The notes under the pieces: model-generated
Told to the model about the DNA's origin: nothing
The model's database searches: none
What the model saw: the letters and a program-made list of their open reading frames with translations, nothing else
Origin: a bacterium
GTDB lineage: Bacteria > Zhuqueibacterota > QNDG01 > JAGLOF01
Length of the DNA: 64,000 nucleotides
Assembly: GCA_016934955.1 (NCBI GenBank)
Contig: JAFGRY010000021.1
Location: 1-64,000 of the forward strand
Direction of reading: 5' to 3'
Position numbers and translations under genes: made by a program
Part shown: one piece after another, positions 1-7,158 of the stretch
Position numbering within the stretch: position 1 is the first letter of the stretch
Layout: each line of letters opens with the position of its first letter

Positions 1-458
1 GATGCGGTCAGCATGAGAAACCGTTTCAGGGACACGACGTTGCCGGTACCGGCACGGGGGTAGACGGCGGAGAGGACGCCCCGCACCGTCCCCCCGCTTT
101 TCAGCGGCAGCGCCATGTATCCGAACCGGTCCTTCTGTGCCGGATCGATGAGTCCCAGGCGGTCGCAATAGAGCGGTTCCGCCGCCAGATCAGGGACGGT
201 TACCGGTTTTCCGCTTGACAAAGCCCGGCCGGCGATCCCCTCGCCCGGGGTGAGCGAGACATCCCGGTTCTGCCGGTTTTCGCCGCTGGATGCCGCCACT
301 GCCAGGGAGCCGCGGGAGTCGTCCGCCAGGAGCACGGCACAGGCATGCAGGGTGCCCGATTGTGTCAGGATCTCCAGCAGTGCCCGCAGCGATTCAGCCA
401 GTGAAGGCGAAAAGCTGACGGCCTCGTGAATTGTTTGCAGCAGTTCGTAGTGTTTCAT
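1..458 (-). CDS. GAF-domain regulator, N-terminal part (3' end cut by window edge)
   Basis: The minus strand reads open from an ATG at 458 to the window edge, giving about 152 residues (MKHYELLQTIHEAVS at the start). The reading contains a GAF sensory domain, with the typical GEGIAGRALSSGKPVTVPDL stretch near residue 90. GAF domains of this kind open NifA-type sigma-54 activators and PtsP-type phosphotransferases. The effector domain lies outside the window, so the class cannot be settled. The gene is divergent from glnA, which has a sigma-54 promoter, so an enhancer-binding activator of nitrogen genes is an attractive but unproven reading. Confidence 0.75.
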   Translation of the reverse strand, partial: MKHYELLQTIHEAVSFSPSLAESLRALLEILTQSGTLHACAVLLADDSRGSLAVAASSGENRQNRDVSLTPGEGIAGRALSSGKPVTVPDLAAEPLYCDRLGLIDPAQKDRFGYMALPLKSGGTVRGVLSAVYPRAGTGNVVSLKRFLMLTA

Positions 459-478
459 GATGCGTCCGCACCTGAGCC

Positions 479-633
479 CACATATTTGTATGATGTATAG
501 AGATAAGTTACGTTTTTGTATGAAAATGTCAAGCGGAAATCGCCTCTTATGGTGATTCAGCGGAAAAAACGAGGTTATTTAAGATGGTTCTTACAAAAAT
601 GTATTTTATCTTGTTTCCCGATACAATATTGTA
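479..633. promoter_or_regulatory. Two pairs of TACA-N4-TGTA-type palindromes upstream of glnA
   Basis: Four related 12-bp sites lie between the divergent genes: CACATATTTGTA (479-490), TACGTTTTTGTA (509-520), TACAAAAATGTA (592-603) and the perfect palindrome TACAATATTGTA (622-633). Start-to-start spacing is exactly 30 bp within each pair, close to three helical turns. Position 100-260 bp upstream of a sigma-54 promoter is where enhancer sites for AAA+ activators lie. The assignment as activator sites is inference. Confidence 0.5.
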
Positions 634-650
634 GGAAAAAAGGAGGTCCG

Positions 651-689
651 GCAAGTAACGATACGGGACGAAATAGTCCCGCAACTTGC
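651..689. repeat. Nested inverted repeat in the glnA leader region
   Basis: An inner perfect repeat CGGGAC-N6-GTCCCG (664-681) sits inside an outer GCAAGT...ACTTGC pair (651-656 and 684-689). It lies between the upstream palindromes and the sigma-54 promoter and has no T-tract. It could be an operator, a site for an architectural protein, or a hairpin in a transcript. Confidence 0.4.
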
Positions 690-734
690 TGTAATCAATA
701 TACTTGCATGGCCGCCTGCTCCTTTCGTTCCCGC

Positions 735-749
735 TGGCACATGGTTTGC
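735..749 (+). promoter_or_regulatory. Sigma-54 (-24/-12) promoter of glnA
   Basis: TGGCAC-ATGGT-TTGC matches the RpoN consensus TGGCAC-N5-TTGC exactly, with the -24 GG and -12 GC at the required spacing. Transcription would begin near 761, about 60 nt before the glnA start. Nitrogen-controlled glnA promoters of this class are well known. Confidence 0.75.
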
Positions 750-820
750 CTGTGTCCCCCGTATACAGCATGTGAGCGATACTGCCTGTCACATACACCA
801 CGTCACGGAGGGAACAGAGG

Positions 821-2143
821 ATGAAAAAAGCGGAAGTGAGCAAGACGATCGAGACCGAGGGAGTGAGGTTTCTCTATCTGGTATTTACCGATATCACCGG
901 TGAGTTGAAGAAGGTGACCGTCCCGGCAAAGTCGCTGGACGATGCGGTGAACGAGGGTGTCTGGTTCGACGGTTCATCGGTTGAGGGATTCGCCCGTATT
1001 TATGAATCGGACATGCTGCTGAAGCCCGATATTGATACCTTCACCATTCTGCCCTGGACCGAGGAAAACGGGAAAGTGGCGCAGCTGATCTGTGATGTCT
1101 ATCACACGGATGACAAACCGTTCAGCGGCGATCCCAGGGGAGTGCTGCAGCGGCTTTCGGATAAACTGGAAAAAAAGGGGATGTACTACAAGGTCGGCCC
1201 TGAGATCGAATTCTTTCTCATCGACCGGGCCGACCTGCCGGAGCTGCGCCCCCATGACCGCAAGGGGTATTTCGATCTGGGAGTGCAGAGCAGGGCGGTG
1301 GAGATATGTCAGAGCGCCATGCGCGATGTTGAGGCCTTCGGGGTCACCTGTGAGAGTTACCACCATGAAGTGAGTCCGGGCCAGCATGAGACCGATCTTC
1401 ATTATGATGACGCGGTTCGCATCGCCGATGGTGTTCTCTCCCTGAAGCAGGCTCTGCGGGTCCACGCCAGGGCGCGGGGATTCAAGGTGAGTTTCATGCC
1501 CAAGCCGATCGCCGGCATCAACGGCAGCGGTATGCATGTGCATCAGAGTCTGAGCGACAAGGAGGGAACGAATCTTTTTTACGATCCGGAAAACGATTAC
1601 AGCATTTCAGCGCTGGCGCGGCATTTTCTCGCCGGGCAGATCGCCCATGCCCGGGCCCTGGCATCCATCGTCGCGCCGACCGTGAATTCGTACAAGCGGC
1701 TGGTTCCCGGCTTCGAAGCACCGGTCTACGTCTGCTGGGGACGGGTGAACCGTTCGGCGCTTATCCGCATTCCCAATGTCTCTAAGAACAAGGTCGCCGC
1801 CGGCACGCGGCTCGAGCTGCGCTGTCCCGATCCTTCCTCAAACCCCTACCTGGCCTTTGCGGCCATGCTGGCTGCCGGACTCGACGGCATCGAGCGCAAG
1901 CTGGAACCGCCGGAGGCGATCGAGGAAAACGTCTACGGATTCAGCGATGAAAAGCTGAAAGAGAAGAATATCGCCATGCTGCCCCACAGCATTTACGAGG
2001 CCGTGGGCGCCCTGGAAGAAGACGGGATCATGCGGGAGCTGCTGGGATATGAACTGACGGAGCATATCATCCAGGCCAAGCGCAGAGAATGGAGGGATTT
2101 CCTCATGGAAGTGACACCGTGGGAGGTGTCGCGGTATCTCTAA
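821..2143 (+). CDS. glnA: Glutamine synthetase, type I (GSI-alpha-like)
   Basis: It makes glutamine from glutamate, ammonia and ATP as a cytosolic dodecamer and is the main entry of ammonium into biomass. At 440 residues it has the family landmarks in order: DGSSVEGFARIYESDM (D50-type loop), EIEFF metal ligands, NGSGMHVHQS, NRSALIRIPN and RLELRCPDPSSNPYLAF. The region that carries the adenylylated tyrosine in GSI-beta enzymes reads NVYGFSDEKL rather than the NLYDLPPEE type, and the length fits the unmodified GSI-alpha form. Control is therefore probably mostly transcriptional, through the sigma-54 promoter at 735. The start is preceded by GGAGGG and AGAGG. Confidence 0.97.
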   Translation: MKKAEVSKTIETEGVRFLYLVFTDITGELKKVTVPAKSLDDAVNEGVWFDGSSVEGFARIYESDMLLKPDIDTFTILPWTEENGKVAQLICDVYHTDDKPFSGDPRGVLQRLSDKLEKKGMYYKVGPEIEFFLIDRADLPELRPHDRKGYFDLGVQSRAVEICQSAMRDVEAFGVTCESYHHEVSPGQHETDLHYDDAVRIADGVLSLKQALRVHARARGFKVSFMPKPIAGINGSGMHVHQSLSDKEGTNLFYDPENDYSISALARHFLAGQIAHARALASIVAPTVNSYKRLVPGFEAPVYVCWGRVNRSALIRIPNVSKNKVAAGTRLELRCPDPSSNPYLAFAAMLAAGLDGIERKLEPPEAIEENVYGFSDEKLKEKNIAMLPHSIYEAVGALEEDGIMRELLGYELTEHIIQAKRREWRDFLMEVTPWEVSRYL

Positions 2144-2556
2144 AAGATCAATAATCAACATCCAATAATCAATATCCAACTGAACAAGTGCCCCGCCCAA
2201 CCCCGAACGGCGCTGATGCAAGGGGGAAGAGCGGGGCACGTGTATGTTGGTACTTTCCTGTCGCCGTTCCGTTATTTTTTTCTTGCATGTTATTTCAATT
2301 AAGTTAGATTTGTAACTAAAGTGTGTCAGGTGGACCAGGCGGCACAGCCGTTTCCGCAGGAATTGCCGCAAGCGGGAATAAACAATGAGGAGGGATCTGA
2401 AAGAAAAGCGAATCGAACCCTGTTCAGCGTTGGTGAGTCGCGTCGGCAGAAACGATCTCGTCCAATGAACATGCTGTTATGAAGCAGTGCAACTGGCGGT
2501 CGGGGACAAGAGAACCCCTGGCGGAACTAATAGAAGCTGTCGGCAAGGAGTAGTTC
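2144..2556. other. Intergenic region with ATTGG-type repeat and GC-rich hairpin
   Basis: No gene is supported in these 413 bp. From 2148 to 2180 lies a run of CCAATAATCAATATCC-type repeats, the reverse complement of the family seen at 3291-3350. It is followed by an inverted repeat GTGCCCCGC (2188-2196) / GCGGGGCAC (2231-2239) with no T-tract. A possible 27-codon frame near 2382 has no ribosome binding site and was not called. Confidence 0.6.
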
Positions 2557-3153
2557 ATGAAAAATGCACGTTTGATCCTTTTGTTTGTTTTCTGTACGGG
2601 CCTCGGCGCGACATTGTCGGCCCAGGTCAAAAAATATGATATACAATCCGGCATTGTCACCTTTGAAGAGAAGACCGATCTCGGAGGATTCGCGATTGTA
2701 AAAAAAATCGTCGTATCGTTTGATGATTACGGCATGAAGGAACGAAAAGATGTCTACAATGAAGACGGGGTGCTCGAGCAGTCGGCACTGAGCGACGGTA
2801 CGTCTCTGTATCTTATTGTCCATAATGAAAACACCGCCTACAGGCGGGGAAGCGCCTACCGCGGCACCGAGTACAAATTCAGCTGGGAGGAGATTTCCGC
2901 TAAAAAGAAGGAGTCCGGTGAATTCGTGAAGGGGGAGACGATGACGATCGCCGGGAAAACGTGTGACTCCTACTCCCAGAAATCATCACGATCGACGACG
3001 GTGTTCGCTGGCTGGAAAGGTGTGTGTCTGCTCACCGACATGCAGACCGAGGGCATGCGGGTGACGGCGAAAGCGGTCGCCTTCGAGGAAAACGCGGCTG
3101 TCCCCGCCGCGCTGTTCACAATCCCGGCCGGGATGACGGTGAAGGATGAATGA
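2557..3153 (+). CDS. Secreted protein of unknown function
   Basis: The 198-residue protein begins with a clear signal peptide (MKNARLILLFVFCTGLGATL followed by SAQ), so it should be periplasmic or surface exposed. The body starts KKYDIQSGIVTFEEKT and has alternating hydrophobic strands plus a GKTCDSYSQ segment. This resembles small secreted proteins of the DUF4412 kind, which are probably beta-rich, but I cannot assign a family with certainty. An AAGGAG ribosome site precedes the ATG. It stands alone between repeat-filled intergenic stretches, so the neighbours say nothing about its role. Confidence 0.8.
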   Translation: MKNARLILLFVFCTGLGATLSAQVKKYDIQSGIVTFEEKTDLGGFAIVKKIVVSFDDYGMKERKDVYNEDGVLEQSALSDGTSLYLIVHNENTAYRRGSAYRGTEYKFSWEEISAKKKESGEFVKGETMTIAGKTCDSYSQKSSRSTTVFAGWKGVCLLTDMQTEGMRVTAKAVAFEENAAVPAALFTIPAGMTVKDE

Positions 3154-3154
3154 A

Positions 3155-3350
3155 ATAATCAACTGAAGAATATCCACTATCCAATGTCCAATGTCCAGAT
3201 CCGCGTAGCGATGTTTGGTCCCACGAATGTCCACGTGCCCCACCCCCGCTTTCCCGGGCAGTTCAGGGGCAGGGCGGGGCGCCTGTTCCGTTGATTATTG
3301 GATATTGGATATTGGTTATTGGATATTGGTTATTGGATATTGGATATTGA
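3155..3350. repeat. Composite palindromic repeat element (ATTGG type) with inverted ends
   Basis: The left end ATAATCAAC (3155-3163) and GTTGATTAT (3290-3298) are perfect inverted repeats. Inside are runs of TATCCA/TGTCCA repeats, the dispersed CGCTACGCGG core (3201-3220, minus orientation) and two C/G-rich arms around GTGCCCCACCCC (about 3234) and GGGCAGGGCGGGGC (about 3267). The right flank, 3297-3350, is a tandem array of GGATATTGG and GGTTATTGG units. The arrangement resembles a non-autonomous, MITE-like insertion. Confidence 0.55.
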
Positions 3351-3354
3351 TCTG

Positions 3355-3383
3355 TTGTTTTTCCTTTCTCCATTCCGTATATT
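3355..3383 (+). promoter_or_regulatory. Sigma-70-type promoter for phoH
   Basis: TTGTTT (3355-3360), a 17-bp spacer and TATATT (3378-3383) make a good -35/-10 pair about 50 bp before the phoH ATG. The -35 box abuts the end of the ATTGG tandem array, so the repeat element borders the promoter. Confidence 0.5.
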
Positions 3384-3434
3384 ATTCATGATTATCCAAC
3401 ACAAGTGAAACTGAACGTGAGAGGTCCGCACCGC

Positions 3435-4763
3435 ATGGCACCCGACGGCAAGACGTTTGTCCTCGATACGAACGTAATTCTGCATGACAGTTCCTGCATC
3501 GATTTTTTTGAAGAAAACGACATCGTCATCCCGGTTACCGTCCTGGAAGAACTGGACGGGTTCAAGAAGGGAAACGACATTCTCAACTACCACGCCAGAG
3601 AGTTCCTCCGCCGGCTGGATCAGTTGAGCGGTGACAAACTGTTCAACGGCGGGGTGCGGATCGGGCCCGACCGGGGCAGGATCATGGTCAAGCTGGAGCA
3701 GGAATTTCACGCGGATCTGAAGCGGAGTTTTTCCGAGGAGAAAAGCGATCACCGGATTCTCAATATCGCCTACGGTCTCTCCCTGGACACGGGAAACGGC
3801 CGGACGGTTCTGGTGTCGAAAGATGTGAACCTGCGGCTGAAGGCGAAATCCCTGGGGCTGATCGCCCAGGACTACCGCACCGACCATGTGCAGAACATCG
3901 CCGAACTCTACAAGGGACACCGCAGGCTCGAATCGGTGTCCGACGAGCTGATCGACAACCTGCACAGCAAACCCTTCGAGTTTCCCGCGGACGAGATGGA
4001 ACTGGAAAAGCCGTTGACGCCCAACGAGTACATGGTGCTGCGCAATGCCAGCCACTCGGTACTGGCGGTGTACGATCCGGCGCTGGAAATGGTGCGCCGG
4101 GTGGATAAGCGCCCCGCCTTCGGGGTGCAGCCCCGGAACGCCGAACAGGTGTTCGCCCTGGACGCGCTTCTCAATCCCGAGATTCAGCTGGTGACCCTCA
4201 CCGGCAAGGCGGGCACGGGCAAGACCCTGCTCGCCCTGGCCGCGGCCCTGCAGATGAAGAAGCGCTACCGTCAGATCTACATGGCCCGGCCGGTGGTGCC
4301 CCTGAGCAACAAGGACCTGGGATTCCTCCCCGGAGACATTCAGTCAAAGCTGGCGCCCTACATGCAGCCGCTCTACGACAATCTGGGCGTGATCAGGCAC
4401 GCGGCCGAGGAGCACAAGCCCAGGGCGGACCAGATCCAGTCCATGCTCGACTCCGACAAGCTGGTGATCGCTCCCCTGGCCTACATTCGCGGCCGCAGCC
4501 TGGTGAAGATATTTTTCATCGTGGACGAGGCCCAGAATCTCACTCCCCATGAAATAAAGACAATCCTCACCCGGGCCGGCGAGGACACAAAGGTCGTGCT
4601 CACCGGCGACATCTACCAGATCGACCATCCCTATCTCGACACCCAGTCCAACGGCCTGAGCGTGCTCATCGAGAAGATGCAGGGGCAGAAGCTCTACGCC
4701 CACATCAATCTCGAGAAGGGCGAGCGCTCGGTGCTGTCGGAGATGGTGTCCAATCTGCTGTAG
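3435..4763 (+). CDS. PIN-PhoH fusion ATPase (YlaK/PhoH2-like)
   Basis: An N-terminal PIN nuclease domain begins at VLDTNVILHD with its first acidic metal ligand. A C-terminal PhoH ATPase follows, with Walker A GKAGTGKTLLALA and Walker B FIVDEAQNLT. PIN-PhoH proteins couple an RNA helicase-type motor to an RNase and are thought to act in RNA turnover or growth control. The ATG at 3435 follows GAGAGG at a good distance; a GTG at 3405 in the same frame would add ten residues (MKLNVRGPHR). Total length is about 442-452 residues, normal for the family. It is transcribed alone, ahead of the lexA operon. Confidence 0.93.
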   Translation: MAPDGKTFVLDTNVILHDSSCIDFFEENDIVIPVTVLEELDGFKKGNDILNYHAREFLRRLDQLSGDKLFNGGVRIGPDRGRIMVKLEQEFHADLKRSFSEEKSDHRILNIAYGLSLDTGNGRTVLVSKDVNLRLKAKSLGLIAQDYRTDHVQNIAELYKGHRRLESVSDELIDNLHSKPFEFPADEMELEKPLTPNEYMVLRNASHSVLAVYDPALEMVRRVDKRPAFGVQPRNAEQVFALDALLNPEIQLVTLTGKAGTGKTLLALAAALQMKKRYRQIYMARPVVPLSNKDLGFLPGDIQSKLAPYMQPLYDNLGVIRHAAEEHKPRADQIQSMLDSDKLVIAPLAYIRGRSLVKIFFIVDEAQNLTPHEIKTILTRAGEDTKVVLTGDIYQIDHPYLDTQSNGLSVLIEKMQGQKLYAHINLEKGERSVLSEMVSNLL

Positions 4764-4966
4764 CGGAGACCGCAGGCCGGAGGCCGGACCCCGCTGCCCC
4801 GCCCGAAATTGCCAACGAAAGACGCGAAAGAAACGAAAAGATATCAAGGAAAAAAGATAAAGGTAAAAGGAAAAAGTCCCCGGCCCCGCCCATGAACTGC
4901 CTACGAAAGGCTCGAAAAAAACGAAATAAAGACAGATTTTAATATTAAAAAAATGATATTTTTTAC

Positions 4967-4995
4967 TTGACGTTACTGTTTCCGGGGATTATTCT
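4967..4995 (+). promoter_or_regulatory. Sigma-70-type promoter upstream of lexA
   Basis: TTGACG (4967-4972), a 17-bp spacer and TATTCT (4990-4995) form a strong-looking promoter in the lexA direction. The resulting leader would be about 295 nt and would cross the inverted CGAAA repeat. A nearer, weaker promoter cannot be excluded. Confidence 0.5.
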
Positions 4996-5067
4996 CTCCT
5001 CCAGCGATAAAACTGCTGCCGGAGCTCGATTGTATCTGCATTGACTGATACTGCGCCCGTTTTACGG

Positions 5068-5081
5068 TTGTACCGATACAA
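5068..5081. promoter_or_regulatory. Inverted repeat TTGTA-N4-TACAA, candidate operator upstream of lexA
   Basis: TTGTA-CCGA-TACAA is a perfect 5+5 dyad with a 4-bp centre, lying between the candidate promoter and lexA. LexA operators vary widely between phyla, so this could be the SOS box, but it does not match one I know. A loosely similar CATACCGACTACA occurs in the uvrA upstream region near 34430. Confidence 0.3.
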
Positions 5082-5296
5082 GAAGTCTTTCTATCTAATC
5101 TCAAGTTCTTTTTCGTTTCTTTCGTTATTTTCGTTGGAAATTCGGGGGGCAGGGTTTTTATCCTTTTACCTTTTTCATGGGAGCAAGCATCGCTAACGCG
5201 GCTCTCCTTTATCCCTGGTTATTGGAAATTGGACATTGGATATTGGAAATTGATTTTTCTCTTGATTTACACCTTTTTTATACCTATCTTTTCTCC

Positions 5297-5899
5297 ATGA
5301 ACCTTACCGACAAACAGCAGGCGGTCTACCGCTTCATCAGCGGCTACATCGACCGCCGGGGCACGGCGCCCACCTATGACGAGATCCGTCAGTACTTCGG
5401 GTTCAAGTCTTTTCAGTCGGTGCAGAAGCACCTGGCCCAGCTGGAGTGCAAGGGGTACATCCGCATTCCCGAGCGCAACCGCAGCCGCATGATCGAGCTG
5501 ATCTCCCGGGGCGGCCGCACCGCGGTGCTGCCCCTGGCCGGAACCGTGGCCGCGGGCACGCCCATCGAGGCCATCGAAGACCAGGAGAGCGTTGATGTGC
5601 CGGAAGAGATGCTGGGCCGGGGCGACTACTTCGCCCTGAAGGTGCGGGGCGACTCCATGAAGGAGGACGGCATTCTCGACGGTGACACCATCATTCTGCA
5701 GAAGCAGGCCACGGCCAACAACGGCCAGACCGTGGTCGCCCTGGTTGACGGCAATGCCACGGTGAAGAGATTTTATCGCCGGGGAGGCGAGATCGAGCTG
5801 CGGCCGGCCAACGCCGCCATGCAGTCCATCTTCCTGCGGGAAGGGGAGGTGGCCGTTCAGGGCGTGATGGTGGGGCTGCTGCGGCGGTACGACCGCTAG
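5297..5899 (+). CDS. lexA: SOS repressor LexA
   Basis: A 200-residue LexA with an N-terminal winged helix (TYDEIRQYFGFKS...VQKHLAQLE) and a C-terminal S24 self-cleaving domain. The cleavage bond is A81-G82 (PLAGTVAAG), the nucleophile is Ser120 (RGDSM) and the general base is Lys157 (NATVKRF). DNA damage would trigger RecA-stimulated self-cleavage and derepress the SOS genes. The ATG at 5297 gives the standard start MNLTDKQQAV; an upstream in-frame start at 5177 would add an implausible tail read from repeat sequence. It is the first gene of a lexA-imuB-dnaE2 operon, the usual home of a dedicated mutasome repressor. Confidence 0.96.
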   Translation: MNLTDKQQAVYRFISGYIDRRGTAPTYDEIRQYFGFKSFQSVQKHLAQLECKGYIRIPERNRSRMIELISRGGRTAVLPLAGTVAAGTPIEAIEDQESVDVPEEMLGRGDYFALKVRGDSMKEDGILDGDTIILQKQATANNGQTVVALVDGNATVKRFYRRGGEIELRPANAAMQSIFLREGEVAVQGVMVGLLRRYDR

Positions 5900-5946
5900 G
5901 TCCGGCGTCCGGTCCCGTGAATCCCGGAAAAGTGAGCATCGCGGCT

Positions 5947-7158
5947 ATGACGAGAAGCATTCTGCATATGCGGGTGGACGGGTTTCCCGTGGCCGTGGAG
6001 CGGCTGCGGGATTCGTCGCTTCGGGGACGTCCGGTGGCGGTCTGCGCCCGGCACTCGCCCCGCTCGCTGGTGTTCTCCGTGTCGCCGGAAGCGCGGCGGG
6101 AGGGCGTGTACGAGGGGCAGCCCCTGACCGCGGCCCTGCGCCGCTGCCGCGGCCTGGCCGTGATCCCTCCTGATTCGGGGCTCTACCGGCGGGCCGGGAA
6201 GGCCGTGACCCGGGTGCTGCAGCGCTACTCGCCCCTGGTGGAGCCGGGCAGCTGGGGCCGTTTTTACCTGGACATGAGCGGCACCGCCCGCCTCTTCGGC
6301 AGCGGCGAGGACGCGGCCTGCCGCATCCGCAAAGAGGTGCTGCAGGAGGTGCGGCTCGCCGGCACCCTGGGCATCGGCACAAACAAGCTGGTGAGCGGGG
6401 TGGCGGCCCGGGTGGTGCAGTCCCACGCCGATCTCTACGCCGTGCCCGGCGGCAGCGAAGCCTCCTTTCTGGCGCCCCTGCGGGTCTCCCTGCTGCCCGC
6501 CCTGCGCAATAAAACGGACCGGGAATCCCTTTCCGAATTCAATATCCGCTGCATCCGCCAGCTGGCCGGCATGTCCCTGATGCAGCTGGCCGGCGTGTTC
6601 GGCAGGCGGGCCGTGCTGCTGCACCGGCAGGCCCTGGGCATCGACGACAGTCCGGTGACGGCGCCCGCGGCCAAGCCCTTCATTCTCGAAGAACTCACCC
6701 TGGATGACGACACCAACGACGACGGGGTGCTGCTTGCGGTGCTCTACCGGCTCGCGGAGCAGGCCTGCGGCCGCATGCGCGCCGCCTCGGTGCTGCCCCG
6801 CACCGCCTGGCTGCACCTGCGCTACAGCGACGGCATGGACGTGACCCGGCGGCTGACCTTCGCGGTTCCCGGCGTGCATGAGCGGCTGCTTTTTCCCCGC
6901 CTGGAGGAGGCCTACCTGAAGGCCTCGGAACGGCGGCAGCGCATCCGCTATCTCAGCCTCACCTTTACCGATCTGGAAAAGCCGTCCCCCCAGACGTCCC
7001 TCTTCGATTCACTGCCGGAGGAAGGGGCCGGGGATCCGCTGATCGGGGCCCTGGACGCCATCAGGGCCCGCTTCGGCCGGGACGCGGTGCAGTGGGCCGG
7101 CGCGCTGGTGAGCGGCCCCGCGCCCCGCGCATTGCCCGCCCGGGAGGCGCAACGATGA
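5947..7158 (+). CDS. imuB: ImuB-like inactive Y-family polymerase homologue
   Basis: The protein (403 residues from the ATG at 5947; GTG codons at 5917 and 5932 are alternatives) has the Y-family fold. Motif I reads ILHMRVDGF, with Arg9 where DinB has its first catalytic Asp. The SxDE motif reads SWGRFYLD, so both the Asp and the Glu are lost (Gly104, Arg105). This is the hallmark of ImuB, a non-catalytic adaptor that brings DnaE2 to the sliding clamp. A clamp-binding-like QTSLF lies at about residues 349-353. The gene follows lexA by 47 bp and its stop overlaps the dnaE2 start as ATGA, so the two are translationally coupled. No imuA is present. Confidence 0.88.
   Translation: MTRSILHMRVDGFPVAVERLRDSSLRGRPVAVCARHSPRSLVFSVSPEARREGVYEGQPLTAALRRCRGLAVIPPDSGLYRRAGKAVTRVLQRYSPLVEPGSWGRFYLDMSGTARLFGSGEDAACRIRKEVLQEVRLAGTLGIGTNKLVSGVAARVVQSHADLYAVPGGSEASFLAPLRVSLLPALRNKTDRESLSEFNIRCIRQLAGMSLMQLAGVFGRRAVLLHRQALGIDDSPVTAPAAKPFILEELTLDDDTNDDGVLLAVLYRLAEQACGRMRAASVLPRTAWLHLRYSDGMDVTRRLTFAVPGVHERLLFPRLEEAYLKASERRQRIRYLSLTFTDLEKPSPQTSLFDSLPEEGAGDPLIGALDAIRARFGRDAVQWAGALVSGPAPRALPAREAQR

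Larger units (their letters stand above)
4764..5296. other. Long intergenic region before lexA carrying a paired CGAAA repeat
   Basis: These 533 bp contain no supported gene. Directly after the phoH stop comes a GGAGACC/GGCCGGAGGCCGG purine-rich stretch. A CGAAA-type repeat at 4806-4843 faces its inverted copy at 5107-5142, enclosing AT-rich DNA with a promoter (4967-4995) and an inverted repeat (5068-5081). The CGCTAACGCGG core lies at 5181-5207, followed by ATTGGAAATTGGACATTGG repeats at 5220-5252. Confidence 0.6.

Noticed and set aside
459..820. Possible small genes 516-824 (plus) and 547-843 (minus) in the glnA upstream region
   Set aside because: They overlap the sigma-54 promoter and palindromes, lack ribosome sites and show no protein-like pattern.
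974..1543. Long minus-strand open frame inside glnA
   Set aside because: Antisense shadow of a high-GC conserved gene; composition and lack of ribosome site do not support it.
2188..2239. GC hairpin after glnA as a Rho-independent terminator
   Set aside because: Loop is long and no T-tract follows; better explained as part of the repeat family.
2382..2465. 27-codon frame starting MRRDLKEK before the secreted-protein gene
   Set aside because: No ribosome site, short, and in a repeat-bearing gap.
5896..6879. 327-codon minus-strand frame opposite imuB
   Set aside because: Gly/His/Gln-rich shadow of imuB without a start site.
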